DNA of 64,000 nt from Heracleum sosnowskyi. Taxonomy: Eukaryota > Streptophyta > Magnoliopsida > Apiales > Apiaceae. Location of the stretch: the NCBI GenBank assembly GCA_030848705.1, contig JAUIZM010000015.1, positions 4,588,001 to 4,652,000 on the forward strand. The letters run 5' to 3'. Each line of letters begins with the position of its first letter. The first letter of the stretch is position 1. Under the pieces are notes generated by a model. That model had not been told where the DNA came from. It saw nothing but the letters and a program-made list of their open reading frames with translations, and ran no database searches. This document shows, piece by piece, positions 23,916-36,016 of the stretch. The position numbers and the translations under genes are program-made.

Positions 23916-24830
23916 CAGTATAATCTCGATAAATGAATGTTCGGTAAATGAATAACCTCGTCAAATGAATAATTTTCTTCGGTCCCGACTTGGGTCAATG
24001 TTCTTAACGAATAACCTCGCTAAATGCATTAACAAATAAAAAAGAAGAAGTCTCTATAGGCCCTATGTAAATATAAATGAATAATCACTATATTTTAAAA
24101 TATATATTTTTATATTTATAAAATATATGAATACATTTCATCTAATAAATAATTTTTATACACATTAATAAGTCATTCCTTCTCAAAAAAATGCATCGCC
24201 CCCCCATCTAATCCTTAATTTTGTGTAATGCATGTACAACTTTAGGAATGTTATGATCATTTTTGTAAGATTTCTTTCGAGGACACGTGTGGTATGACGA
24301 TACTGGTTCGGGGTCGTTCTCATCATTTAGTACGATTTATTTCTTCGTGTGTAGGACATTCCATAACTGCATTATTCTCCTAAGGATAGTTCAATAAATG
24401 TTCGACATCCATCACATTTCTATAACCTAATTTAGAAAGAAGTTCAGTTAAACTCTAATTATATATAGCTTGTTATGTATGCTAAATATATATGCTAAAC
24501 TCTTAACTATTCTGTACAGTATAGTCTCAATACATAGTACTGTACAATGTACCTATTACATGCATGAATGTATAAGTAATCTATAATTTTAGAAAAATGA
24601 ATGTAATTAAATTTTACATAAAAATTATAACCACTGAATTCTAGATATATTTGAACATTAATGTATAAAATAATATAATTATAAGAAAAAAACTAAAATT
24701 ATTATCAAAATGAATTAATATTCATTTATCGATAAATAGGAATAATAATCATTAATCGATAAATAAATAAACTTGTCAAATGAATATATTTTCTTGGTTC
24801 CGAGAGTATTCATTTATCGAGGTTCTACTC
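23916..24830. mobile_element. pogo-like (Emigrant/Lemi-type) MITE
   Basis: A 915-bp noncoding element bounded by TA (23914-23915 and 24831-24832). Left end CAGTATAATCTCGATAAATG; the right end, reversed, GAGTAGAACCTCGATAAATG, giving an inverted repeat of about 24 bp with a few mismatches. The CAGTA.AACCTC.ATAAA terminus is that of plant pogo-like elements such as Emigrant and Lemi1. Further AATGAATA-type repeats lie just inside both ends. No transposase ORF is present. Confidence 0.82.
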
Positions 24831-24832
24831 TA

Positions 24833-24887
24833 TGTTGAATTTTGCAGTGAAATGTGATGGTAGTGACAATGCCAATCCTACATGTTT
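24833..24887 (+). pseudogene. Continuation of the hAT-like fragment
   Basis: A short stretch after the MITE reads LNFAVKCDGSDNANPTC. Joined conceptually across the MITE it continues the KQST... reading, as expected if the MITE landed in this coding fragment. It ends at an 8-bp ACATGTTT that recurs at 25870. Confidence 0.45.
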
Positions 24888-25869
24888 ATTAAAAAAACCA
24901 TGTTTAACGAGTTTTCGAGCTATCGGGTTTTTATCGAGCCTATCGAGTTTCTCAAACTTATCGAGTTTTAACATGATTTCTACAAAAAAAAAAATCCAAT
25001 TATTTTATATATTTTTTCAACTTAACCTAAAAACGTTTTTCATAACACTTTTGCGGATGCACTTTATATTTTTATAAGCTGTGTGTCTAAATTATATAAT
25101 AACATGCCAGGTTCCGCTTAGAACCACCTTAATAGTATTTTGTTTATTATTGACTAGTTTTTACACTTAATTCTTTTAAATCTATTATAAGACTGAAAAC
25201 AAGTGGTGCTATGCGGAAAACAATTAATCTTTTTATGTAAGTAAAAGAGAAAATTATTGTGTAACTATAAGATAGCAGTTAGCACTTATCTTTCGTTAAC
25301 CATACTTTGATACTTTTGTAATGGATAGTTTAATATATGGAAATTAGAATTATTATGAACTTGTAAGTCAATAAATTTTTTTGGAATTATGGTGAACTTA
25401 TTTGTTATTATCTATTCTAGTCGTGTGGAATTCAATTAACTTATTTGGTTTTGTAACTTGTAGTCTTGTTGCATTCACTTTTCATACTTTTGAGTTTATT
25501 TTCCTTTCCCTTTGAGTTTTCTTAAAAACAATTAACATGTAAATTTTTTACTTTGGAATTTTGAAAGAAAAAAGAGCGAATAAGTTACTTCAATAAAAAA
25601 AAAATATTGAAACTTATTATATAAGATATTAAGAAAGTATCATTATATAATTAAATATATTATATATCATAATCTCATATTAGAACGATAAATATAATAA
25701 TACACATTAATGGAAATAATATCAAGTTATTAAATAAAAATGATATGTAAAAAACATAAATATTTATGAAAAATAAAAAATAAACAAGTAATCGAGTTCA
25801 AGTTCGAGTTCGAGCTAGTCGAGCTCAAAAAACACTCAACTCGACACTAGTTTTTAATCGAGCCTAAAA
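24888..25869. mobile_element. Possible insertion with 8-bp direct repeats
   Basis: ACATGTTT occurs at 24880-24887 and again at 25870-25877. Between them lies AT-rich noncoding DNA rich in TCGAG-type motifs near both ends (24920-24970 and 25790-25865). An 8-bp duplication fits hAT elements, but I see no convincing terminal inverted repeat, so the class is open. Confidence 0.4.
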
Positions 25870-25877
25870 ACATGTTT

Positions 25878-26116
25878 GAATAAAAAGTGGCTAGCACATC
25901 ATCATGTGCTCTTGATGCAAATGTTCAGAGTAAAAAGAAGGATGATGATAAAGGATGGAACTGGAGGAGTTGATCAAAGAAAAAGAAAGGAAAATCCAAA
26001 ATCATCAATCCTAATACTGAAAGAAGGGCTGATGGTCAAGAAAGTCAACAAGTTCCTAAGCCAGCCACTTGTGTCTCAAGAGTGCCTACTACAACAGTTA
26101 CTTACTACACCACCAG
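25878..26116 (+). pseudogene. Decayed coding stretch, unknown family (left half)
   Basis: Lys/Asp-rich then Pro/Thr/Ser-rich readings (ANVQSKKKDDDKGWNW, then a stop, then KPATCVSRVPTTTVTYYTT) suggest an old protein-coding sequence with stops. It is interrupted by the chromovirus at 26117 and continues at 40959. I do not recognise the protein. Confidence 0.4.
26112..26116. repeat. Target site duplication ACCAG (left)
   Basis: ACCAG before the 5' LTR is repeated immediately after the 3' LTR at 40954-40958, showing a complete insertion. Confidence 0.95.
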
Positions 26117-26349
26117 TGTAATAACCCGAAATTTCGATAGAATTAAAACCTTTCTTATTTATGAATAAGTGCAGCAATGAGCGGTGATTCCAAGAAACAA
26201 TGGTTGTAATGCATGAGTATTGCTTCGGACAATGATCTTGACTCATTGTATATTGCCAAGATAGAGTAATCCAATGTTTGAGGAGATAGATAGGAATAAT
26301 CTATCGTCCAGAGGATGAGCTAATGAACCCTGAAAGGAGAAACGAGAAG

Positions 26350-26420
26350 TGCATAGTGTTTCCCATACGTGCATAGTGTTTCCCATACGTGCATAGTGTT
26401 TCCCGTGCGTGCATAGTAAT
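26350..26420. repeat. 20-bp minisatellite, element 2 U3
   Basis: Three to four units of GTGCATAGTGTTTCCCATAC close to the LTR start; the copy at 36250-36320 differs at two bases. Related to the element 1 array in reverse orientation. Confidence 0.85.
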
Positions 26421-26935
26421 TTGGTGGATGAATAGTGATCTTGTAAGTTGGAAAACTTTTCATGCCACCCTATGTACGGAACGTGGTATGGATATTTCGA
26501 AGTCATATCTGTGATCTACGGAGGAAATAAGTGTATGCAAAGACGATCGGAATTCAGAAATTCCAAAATTTATTTCGGTGTAATATTTGACCGGACAGTG
26601 GATTATATATTATTATAATCCAAGAATTGAGATATTAATTTGGAGGATTTAATATTTTGGGAATTGATTATATTTGATTTAAGAATGAAGGACGGAAACC
26701 ACTGAGACAGTGAAACGAGCATTCCAGAAAACACCGAAAACTTTATAAAGGGATTAATCGATAAAGCGAACGAATCTTGGATTATGAATTAAGTTCATAT
26801 CTAGATTAAATATCATATATGATCATCAAAAGGATTATAATAAATATTGAGGAAGGGACGTAGCAATGTAAGCGAGAGACGGTTAACAAACGGGCGATAA
26901 CTTCGCGTTTAACCGCCAGAAAAGCTAGTGGGAAG

Positions 26936-26943
26936 TGACGTCA
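26936..26943. promoter_or_regulatory. TGACGTCA (bZIP/CRE-type) site in U3
   Basis: A perfect palindromic TGACGTCA is followed 30 bp later by TGACATCA (26968-26975), each next to CTAGTG/CTAGC-like sequence. TGACG motifs bind plant TGA-class bZIP factors. Repeated at 36836 in the 3' LTR; I do not see it in element 1. Promoter function is inferred. Confidence 0.45.
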
Positions 26944-28864
26944 CCTAGCCAAAGACTAGTGGATCATGACATCACCACTTTATTAAAGTAAAAAGCACCT
27001 AAATGCACTTTGACAAGAGCTTGGATGATAAAGCAAGTAAAGTGAGGAACCTAGTTGCATTTTTTAGGATAATGTAATCTAGAATCAACCAATGAGGAGA
27101 GGACACCTCATTTACAAGAAGATGAGGTTGAATAAGAGATTAATACATGTATTATTGAAGAGAAAAAGCAAGAAAAGTATCACCACCACCATTACAACCT
27201 TACCCACGGTTTTTAGAAGAAAAAGAAAGACAATGAATAGTGTTTTTTTCATATCTCCAAATCTAGCCACTCACAATTCACAAGAAAATTCTCAGGACTT
27301 CTATATTTCATAACTAAGATCTCCTAGAAGTTTGAGAGCAAACAAACATCTCTAGCATAGCTATTTGATTCCTCAAAGTTTAGTAGTGAATAGTAACTTT
27401 CAAGAACAAACTTGGTTTTCTTGATTTTGTTGATGATTCAAGCTTGGTGAAGGTGTTACAAGGATCATCCAAGGCTTACTAAGTGATTTCATACTTCAAG
27501 GAAGGTATAAAGTCCAAGAACCCTAGATCTTACCTTGAGTATTATATGTTTTAATGGATGATTTAGTGTTAGTATGATTATATGATGTTTAGATCCATGA
27601 TTCTAGTTGTTTATGATTATGTTTGGATTATGATCCATGAGATTGTTGAGATATGATGTTGTTAGACTAGTCATGATGAGATCATGTGTTAGAATGGTTG
27701 GTGTGTAGTGCTTGATTGATTCGCGGTGATGCGAAAACTTTGGAAAACGCGTAAACATAGCCGTTATAATGCCCGATTTTACAATACCATGAAATATGTG
27801 CCATTTTCGTGATAACACCCCTACTGTCCAGAAACCATTCCTGCCATGAATGAATAGTACATGTTTTAAGGATCGTTTTGACGCGAGAATCGTAGCATTC
27901 GGACTTACGGTTTAGGAGAAATCGTAAAATTCGTAAAAACGGTTCTTAAGCGTAATCATGAATTCGTAACTTCAATTGAACCCCTTTAAAATGAGATATT
28001 CGGTTACGAGTCTTGGTAATTAAATACTGGAGGTCACAATGAAGATATGAGAGAAGACCTCGTGTCGAAAAGATTAATTTTGGATTTTATAAAAATGTTT
28101 GAATCAAGGTTAAGTGCAAAGGAACCCCTTAGAGAAGCACTCGATTATAACTTTGTAACCACTTAGTGAAACGGACGAACGAGATCCGATTTCTAAAACG
28201 AATCTTCGACCTAAGTAATTGTTGATTGACATGGACTTAGTATGAGCCTAAAGCGAGTTAGTAATGCCTTGGGTGTGATTCGCATACGTGTTTATGCTTT
28301 AGATATTAAGTGGATTATCTAGGGGATTAATCGTACGTTTTCTTTTGACTTTGTCTAGATTGTTCAACATTGTCACGAGCCCCTACCACTTCTCGAGCAT
28401 CAGGCAAGATTTCTAAATCTATACTTGAAGTATTGATTATAATACTGCTTTTGCCATGCTTAGATTTGCATAGTTTTGCGATATATACTTGTTGTAAAAG
28501 TTTAACTTTCGGATTGTATATGATCCTTTGAGATATAGTATATACAAACCGGTATACCTTGTGGCTCTATAGATAAGGGCATATTTATTGTTTCGACTCT
28601 AGACCGGGAGTCGGTAGTTTCTGTTATATAGATAGTCGTGGAAACCCGGAGGGATTCTAGCGACAGATTACTATGTACTTTGAGGAATGTTATTATTGAA
28701 TAATATTATATTTCCAGAAAGTAGTTACTACTTGGAAATGAATTGGGAATTGGCTTATAAGCTAGATATGGGGATATCAGTTATGAGCTGGACTTTATTA
28801 TTACCCATAATAAAGGGTGTATATGTCGTATCTTTTGTAAAAGACCGGGAGTCGGTATTTCATA

Positions 28865-29400
28865 TACTTTGGAGATATATTTTCATAATATATCGAATAA
28901 ATATTATTGAGTACAATGAATATTATTTTGAATATTCATTAAGAGTTTATTTATTTAAATGAATATTATTTCGAATATTCATTTAAGAATTATTTATTTA
29001 GTGAATATTACTTTTGAATATTCACTTAAATACTATTTATTTAAATGAATATTATTTTGAATATTCATTTAAAGATTATTTATTTTAATGAATATTATTT
29101 TCGAATATTCATTTGAGAATTACTTATTTAGTGAATATTCCTTTTGAATATTTACTTAAATACTCTTTATTTAAATGAACATTATTTTGAATATTCATTT
29201 AAAGATTATTTATATTAATGAATATTATTTTCAAATATTCATTTGAGGATTATTTATTAAGTGAATATTACTTTTTGAATATTCATTTAATTACTATTTA
29301 TTAATGAATATTATTTTCAAATATTCATTTAAAGGTTATTTATTTAGTAAATACTTATTTATTTAATAAATATTCTTCGAATATTTATTAAATACTTTTA
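28865..29400. repeat. Array of 11 AT-rich hairpins in the LTR (element 2, 5')
   Basis: Eleven units of the form AATGAATATT-ATTTTG-AATATTCATT follow one another at about 43-bp spacing from 28916 to about 29376. Variants include AGTGAATATT...AATATTCACT, where both arms have changed together. Identical in the 3' LTR at 38765-39300. Confidence 0.92.
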
Positions 29401-31059
29401 ATTAGTTTTAAAAATAGTTTATCTTATTTAAAATTTATCTTTGACCTTCAATAATTCTGAAGGAGATTTCTGAAGCTTTATTAAAGCTATATTACCAAGG
29501 AGAGGTTCCCCAAATCCTATTTCTTCATTTAAATCTATCTTTTAAGAAGATTTAAATGTTCGCTCAAACTTTCAAAGCATAGGGAACCTTACTTGGAAGC
29601 TGTTATTTGTAATTGACTCCCCGGTCATAACTTTTTAAAAAGAAACTCATCTCTCGTTCGCAGTGCAATGACTGCAAGTCAAAATGATTTTATTACTTCT
29701 TCAACTGTTCGAGAAGTAATCTGGGTATCAAGTTTGAAATCCATTAACAAGCATTGCTTGGGAAATATTGGTGAACTCCCCTTTCCAAACTGATACGGCT
29801 TCTTTGTGAAGTCCTATTAACAAGTGTTAAACTTGGAGAAAGGAGGACAAGCTTTACGTTTCAGAGTCATGGATACTGTTCGAACTAGGAGTATTGTGTA
29901 AGAGGCTGTGGGACAGTCCATCCTTTATACAGGGTCCGAGTGGCGCCGGTCCCGTCTATGCCCAACCGTTGGCCGGGAGATCTGGAGTATGGGGGGTACC
30001 CATGCTTTCTTCCTTCTACATGTAGAGAAATAAATTCTGAGATGCACAACCTGTGACTGATCATCATAAGGGTGTGGCTTCTGCGCGACGTACTCCGGTA
30101 TTAGTTCAATCATCCAATTTGGATATTTTCTGCAACATGGATCAAGAAATATAATGATCATGTTGGCAGGGTTTTGAAAAGTGTTCAAGAACTGAGGTTA
30201 CAATGAATTCCCTTGTAACGACATCTTTTATATGACTCTGTGGATACCTTACATAACAGGGGTTATGATAAGGGGGTTGTTTATATTAAATCATCTTATA
30301 ACTTCATCTTTAAGTTTTAGGTTGATACTCTGCTTATACTTATATAGCAGATATTTCTTTTCTACAAAAAGGTTATATTTGTTTACTCTGAAACCTCATC
30401 CTCTTATAATGTACTAGAACTCGGTTCAGAAGTACAATAAAAGTTTGCAGAGATATTTTGAAACAATATTGGAGTACTACAATAGTACTATTTTTGGAAT
30501 ATATTCCGATGAGGAAATACTTTTGGTAAAGAGATATTTTGACATATATTGTCTTATACCCGCTTTATTCTGGGTTAAGTCATAGGCAGAGTTATGCCAT
30601 GCTTTCATTACCTTGCTGAGCTATTTGCTCACTCTTGCTAATGTTTTATATATATTATAGAGCAGCGGAGCAGGATGTCAAGGGCACCAGTGATCCCGGA
30701 GATAGTGAGAATCAGTTGGATCAGGATGCAGCTTGTTGGATTCATATCATGAGTAGATAGGAATGGTATGAGTAGAGTGTAGACATCAGCAGTCTGAGTG
30801 GTAAATGTACCATTACTTAGAAATTGTATCAACAACAGATTCAAAAGACATTTGGGTATTGTAATAAAAGATATTATTCCGCAGTTGTTTTATGGTGTCG
30901 TTTCTGAGACTCTAACATGTGTGTGTGTGTGTGAGATATATATTGTGGGGTCATAAACTGTTGAATTATGTACATTATGAGTACTACAGGTAAGGCAAGG
31001 ATTAAATGGATCGTGACTACTCTAAATCCCAGACCCCGGATTTGGGGCTGTTACAGAAA

Positions 31060-31070
31060 TGGTATCAGAG
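31060..31070 (+). other. Primer binding site, chromovirus element 2
   Basis: TGGTATCAGAG, complementary to initiator tRNA-Met, four bases after the LTR end. Confidence 0.93.
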
Positions 31071-34000
31071 AGTTAGGTTACAGTTCTCAGAAACGATAGG
31101 AGATTGAGTCTTACAATACCCTTAAGAATGATGAGAACACCTAGGAACTCCAGTAGAGTTCGTATTAGGGTTAGAAGACATGACCCTGACTGTTGGAGAT
31201 GAAGCCCAAGAGGGGACTTCTTCTGGGAAACCATGCTTAGAACTTTATGGTTAGTAACCCCGACTAGTATGATATATAGATGGATGGGATTCTGAGAGAT
31301 CAAATCCCGAGGCCTTCGAGTAGGCAGTTGATGATGGGCTCCTTGAGATGGACGGGGACCCGATAAAGGAAGATCCATAGGAGGATCTAGAGGAGGACCC
31401 ATGGTGGGTCAGAGTAAGAATCTTGTAAAAGAACATGTTGATAAAGAGGTGAAAAGTTATTGAGGTTTTATGATAAGACTGGACCAATCTTCAGAGATCA
31501 AATAACTGACGAGATAAGAGTTTGGAATCATTTATGATTCATCAAGAAATATGACAAAGGATATGGAGTAAAACCTCCAAAGCAGAAGAGGTAGAGGCAG
31601 TATAGCCAATACCAGTGGATTGATTCGACTTGAACGAGGCCTGTTACTCGTAATCTGTTACAGTTGCCCTAGGGAGGCAGCATATGTAAGAACTGAGACG
31701 TTCGAACTTCGTGTATGATTAAGGGTACTTAGTTACCTTAAACCGCAGAGGCATTACCTTATCTATGGAGTTTAATTTCCCACGATAAGCGATTCCACCA
31801 GGGATGGTGTTTACTAAGGAACCAAGGAATTTTGCTACCTCGAACGAGATTGTATAGGTACGTACTATGTACAATATTATTGTAACACAAATGCGCTAAG
31901 ACGAGATATATTTCAAGAATCAAGACGGACTAAGGAAGTCTGGGATTGACTTAAATGAAAAGGTTGCAATGCTGCCAGGGGTACGCTTAGGTAGCACCCG
32001 GGAGTGATACGAGGAGAAGGAAAATGCGGTATAAGGACGGTTATAATAATAATCGGGGGGAAGACTGCAGTTTCTAAACGATCTTCCGGAATACCGCCCG
32101 TTCGACATGTGGAATTCGTTGTGGCTATAAGTGACGACGGTATCGAAGCCTTCATATAGAATAGAATGCTTGCTTGCGATGCTTTCGCCTGGTCGGATAG
32201 AACCCCCTGCGATTGCAAATATCGATGATTGAATCTGTAGCGATTATTATGAGTCAGCAACGACGTAAGTATCGAACACCTTAGGGTGTGTAGGGAGAAT
32301 AAAAGCTCCGGAATCGAACGATTACCCAATAGAGGAGCCGACATAAAAGGTATCCGTAGAGACCATGGCAGTACCCTCCCCAGTTGCAAATTATATTGAT
32401 TATTACTAATCTATGGTCTATCTTGACATCTCTCCGAGAGAGAATTCTGATAAAGGGAATAGTCCCTCTTCTAAGTTATTTTATGCCACTTGTGTTAATC
32501 CACACTTAGTTCAATTATGCCAGAGGCCGCCATGATACCTACTTTCAGGTTTTCAAAGCCCTGGTAAATGATGTTATTTAAAACCCCACTTTCCTTCAAT
32601 AGTGGGTAATTTAATGGTGATATAGCACCACTTCCGTGTTAAATACCAGTATTCTCTGGTTATTCTTTTCTTTGGAAATCGCACCCTTGGAACCTGTTTA
32701 CTTTTGATCCAAGGTGTCCATCTGAGAAATTATTTGTCAAATGACGATAATTATTAACTCAACTTTGAATTTCTTTCATACTTCTCAAATTCCACTGAGA
32801 CGAACAACCCTATACTTATAGGGGCCACAAGGACCATCTATCTGTGTGGTAGAAGTCTGATGGGACGCCATCACTTGTAAGTTGTGAAATACAAGAAGGC
32901 TGATTACCTTTAGTAATGTCTCGACAGAGACACACAACGTTGAGTTCTTATGATCATATTGATCTCTCGGTAAATTCTTTCATTTCAAATAAGGTTACCT
33001 TAAAAGTCATAACCTTGTAATCACCAGCGTGTGATGTTTTCCTTGATATGTGAGCTGTCTTTTCAAGGCTCCATAAACTTTGTTATTGAATTACAAGGGG
33101 AAGCCAACTAGGTCGAATAAGTTAAAGTCGCTGATGGGAATTAGATTCGCAACGAAATAGCCTATGGCAAGAACGGATCCCTAAGATGAATAGAATATCG
33201 GTAACATGTCCATGAATTTAATGAGTGTTTTCTCTCAAGGATATTATGATAATGGAAGGTTGGTCAATCGATGTATGCAAGAGGAATAGTAATGTGTTGT
33301 GAAACCCCAATGGTAGTGGAGGTCAGAGCTTGGCTTAAAGAGATGAAGAAGTCAATTATGATACTGAGTATTACAGAGAATCGGAAAACGGTGTTCGCCG
33401 CCTATCTCCTGAAGGGAGAAGCGAATCACTGGTGAGAATTGTAAGACAAACCTAGAGGTAAAAGGTGTTGTGACTTGGGAGAGATTCAGAGTATTGTTTT
33501 TAGAGAAACGTTTTATGAAATGTATGAAGATCCAGATGGATATAAAAGCTTCTAGAATTGAAATAAGAAACCATGATTGTGGCAGAGCATGAGGCCAAGT
33601 TTTCCAAGATAATGAGGTTTGTCCCGAAATCCGTGGACACAAATGTGAAAAGAGCCCGTAGGTTTCAACTAGGGCTGAAGCAATGGATCTAGAATCGCGT
33701 AGCGATGTTGGAGTGAGACTTTGATTGCCCAGAGAAGGAGAGTGGTCCTTTAAGGACAGAAGTAAATTACGAAGTTATTACGATAATCCAAACAAATGAG
33801 TTATTATGGGATGGATGTGTGGCTTATCTAGCTTATGTGGTTGATACCAAGGGAAAAGCACCTAGCCAACAATAGACCCCAGTGATTGAAGAGTTTGAGA
33901 ATGTATTCCAGAGAGTCTACGCAGATTACCACCCGATCGAGAGATTTTTCCTAAAATTGGTACATACAAGTGGTGGACTAGAAATATGAGACCGACACTT

Positions 34001-35997
34001 TTAATAAGTTTGACTCCCTTCGAGTTGGGAGAAGTTGATATAACAATAGTGATGGATTGGCTAATACCCAATGAAGCAAACTGATGGTAAAGAAAAGAGA
34101 GTAATGATTATGGGATGGAGACAGATTCAGAAATTCTTGAATATAGTTCAGACTGAGAAATTATGATGCCAGAGATATGAGGCTTGATTATCCCTTGTAG
34201 TTGATGCTTAGAAAAGAGACCTCAAGTATAAAGGAAATTATAATGATTTTGGGAGGTTGTACAAGGTTTTAATAAGCTACCAGATAACGATCTGGATGGC
34301 ATGAGCTACCAGATATCGATTTGGATGACATGAGAATGAGTACCGAGTATTCAGAGTATAGTGCTACACCTCCTGTTAGCCCTAGTAAGGGTGAAAGAAT
34401 TAGCAACTCAGTTACGAAGAGTGTTGGGCAAGAGTATAATAAGACCCAGTATACCACCGTGGTAAGCCTGGTTTTGTGGTAAGAAAGAAAGATGTTAGCA
34501 CAAGAATGTTCATCGAACCTCGAAGAGTTAAACTAGCTCAACATTGAGAATAGGTACCCTCTTATAGATGGTCGTTGGATCGGTTGGAGGGCGTTGTGTA
34601 TCTCCAAACTTATTAAGAATTGGACATCACCAGTTGGGAGTAAATTCGAGGATATACCCAGACTGCGATTCGTACTAGGTATAGACACTCCGAGTTTTTA
34701 GCAAGGATATTTTGGGTAGACTATTGCACCTGCAACTTTTTATGGAAATTAGTGAATTGACTATGAGTTATCGGCGATAGTGTTCGCCCTAAGTATATCG
34801 AAATGTCGTATATATGAAGGAAAGGTGCGAAATCAAAAAGGATCAAACATGATCGACTTTCAGATCTATCAGATCTGAAAATATGTGTGCTTGTGGGTAT
34901 ATGAAGATTATGATTGTGATGAAAGAATTAAGAGTCCTCGAGCCAGACAACATTCCCCGTAAATAAATTCCCCAAGAGGCTCGCCTTTCTTTCAAAGAAA
35001 GGAGAGATGTGGCAATAAGAAAATGATTGAATGAATACCGGGAGTAGATGGGCTTTCTGTATAATGATTAAAGAAGAGGCTGGAACACCGGGGGTTGATA
35101 GTGGTAGTAGATAACAATGAGATAAGAAGGCCAAAACAGTGAAGGCCGATAAGCTCGTTACTGCACAGCAAGAGTTACTCGAATTGATTGCTAGAATACT
35201 CGAATTAGTTTCAATAAGGAGCACCCCGTCGACAAGAAAGTTGACATTTATACAATGAAACTAGGAAATTGCCAGAACTGACAAAGGATTGTGACAACGA
35301 GATACACTACCATCCAGAGGGGGGCCAAGGTGGTGGCCGATGCCCTTAAGTCAAAACTAAGAAAGAGATGGATTCCTAATGATCAGGAATTAAAGGATGA
35401 GACTTTTTCCCGAGAACCATAGTTCTAGATATTCTGTGCACCAAAATGGTACCAAACTATAAGGATTCGAAGGAATGCCATTGACAAGCTAAATGGCATG
35501 TTGATGAATGACAAGCAAGTTTATGTTGATGTATTTCTGTGTAAACAAGATAGAAAGTATGAGGTTCGAAGATTTTGATGTGAAAAAGGTATCCTCGTGG
35601 AAGGAATTAACAGGACTGGTAATGAAAGGAAGTTGAGCCCGAGATTCCTTGGGCCATCTGAGAGTTTAAACGTATCAGGAAGGTGGCCTACGAGCCAGCC
35701 TTACCCAAACCTGTGGAAGGGTCGTAGCATGGTTCGTGTGTTAATAATACGTCAGTATACTATAGATGGCCAGCATATGATAAGATACGAACAGCTAGAT
35801 ATCTAACTTAGCCTGACTTACGAAGAACAACCTGTGGAAAATCACGGATATAAAAGAGCAAGTGCTAAGAGGCAAGGTTGTCAAGCTAGTGAGAGACTTG
35901 AAGAAAATCAAGAAGTGGAAGAACCACCTGGACGTTAGAAAGTGCAAAGGGATAAAAGTAGCCCCAGTTATTCCTAAACTGATTCCGAGGACAGAAT

Positions 35998-36016
35998 CCT
36001 TTTAAGGAGGGGAGAC
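35998..36016 (+). other. Polypurine tract, chromovirus element 2
   Basis: AAGGAGGGGAGAC abuts the 3' LTR start; same as in element 1. Confidence 0.92.

Larger units (their letters stand above)
26117..31055 (+). repeat. Chromovirus element 2, 5' LTR (4939 bp)
   Basis: Starts TGTAATAACCCGAAATTTCG and ends GGGGCTGTTACA. It contains a 20-bp minisatellite (26350-26420), a TGACGTCA site (26936), a hairpin array (28865-29400) and a (GT)n run (30916-30933). ORFs within it recur at offset 9900 in the 3' LTR and are not genes. Confidence 0.96.
31056..36016 (+). pseudogene. Chromovirus element 2 internal region: gag-pol relics
   Basis: Sense-strand fragments in several frames can be recognised. Gag: ARAWLKEMKK-like then FAAYLLKGEANHW (about 33316-33435) and a following block to 33680. 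A fragment like the pre-RT linker: GCVAYLAYVVDTKGKAP and EEFENVF (about 33805-33910). Protease-like: LTPFELGEV and MDWL (about 34010-34060). RT (34590-34740) and RNase H (34760-34870) scraps. Connection region EIHYHP (about 35300). Integrase C-terminus RKLSPRFLGPSE (35625-35660) and a chromodomain-like tail (35810-35930). The first 2.2 kb after the primer site shows no recognisable coding. Fragment order looks partly disturbed around 33800-34080. The antisense ORF 31913-32389 is not credited. Confidence 0.75.

Noticed and set aside
28687..28962. 91-codon ORF in the chromovirus LTR, repeated at 38587
   Set aside because: It runs into the hairpin array and has no protein-like features; the duplication only reflects the LTR pair.
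28865..29400. CRISPR-like array
   Set aside because: The units are palindromes without unique spacers, in a plant retrotransposon LTR.
31913..32389. 158-codon minus-strand ORF inside chromovirus element 2
   Set aside because: It is antisense to the element, its counterpart in element 1 is broken into two ORFs (5290-5490 and 5571-5765), and it has no recognisable domain.
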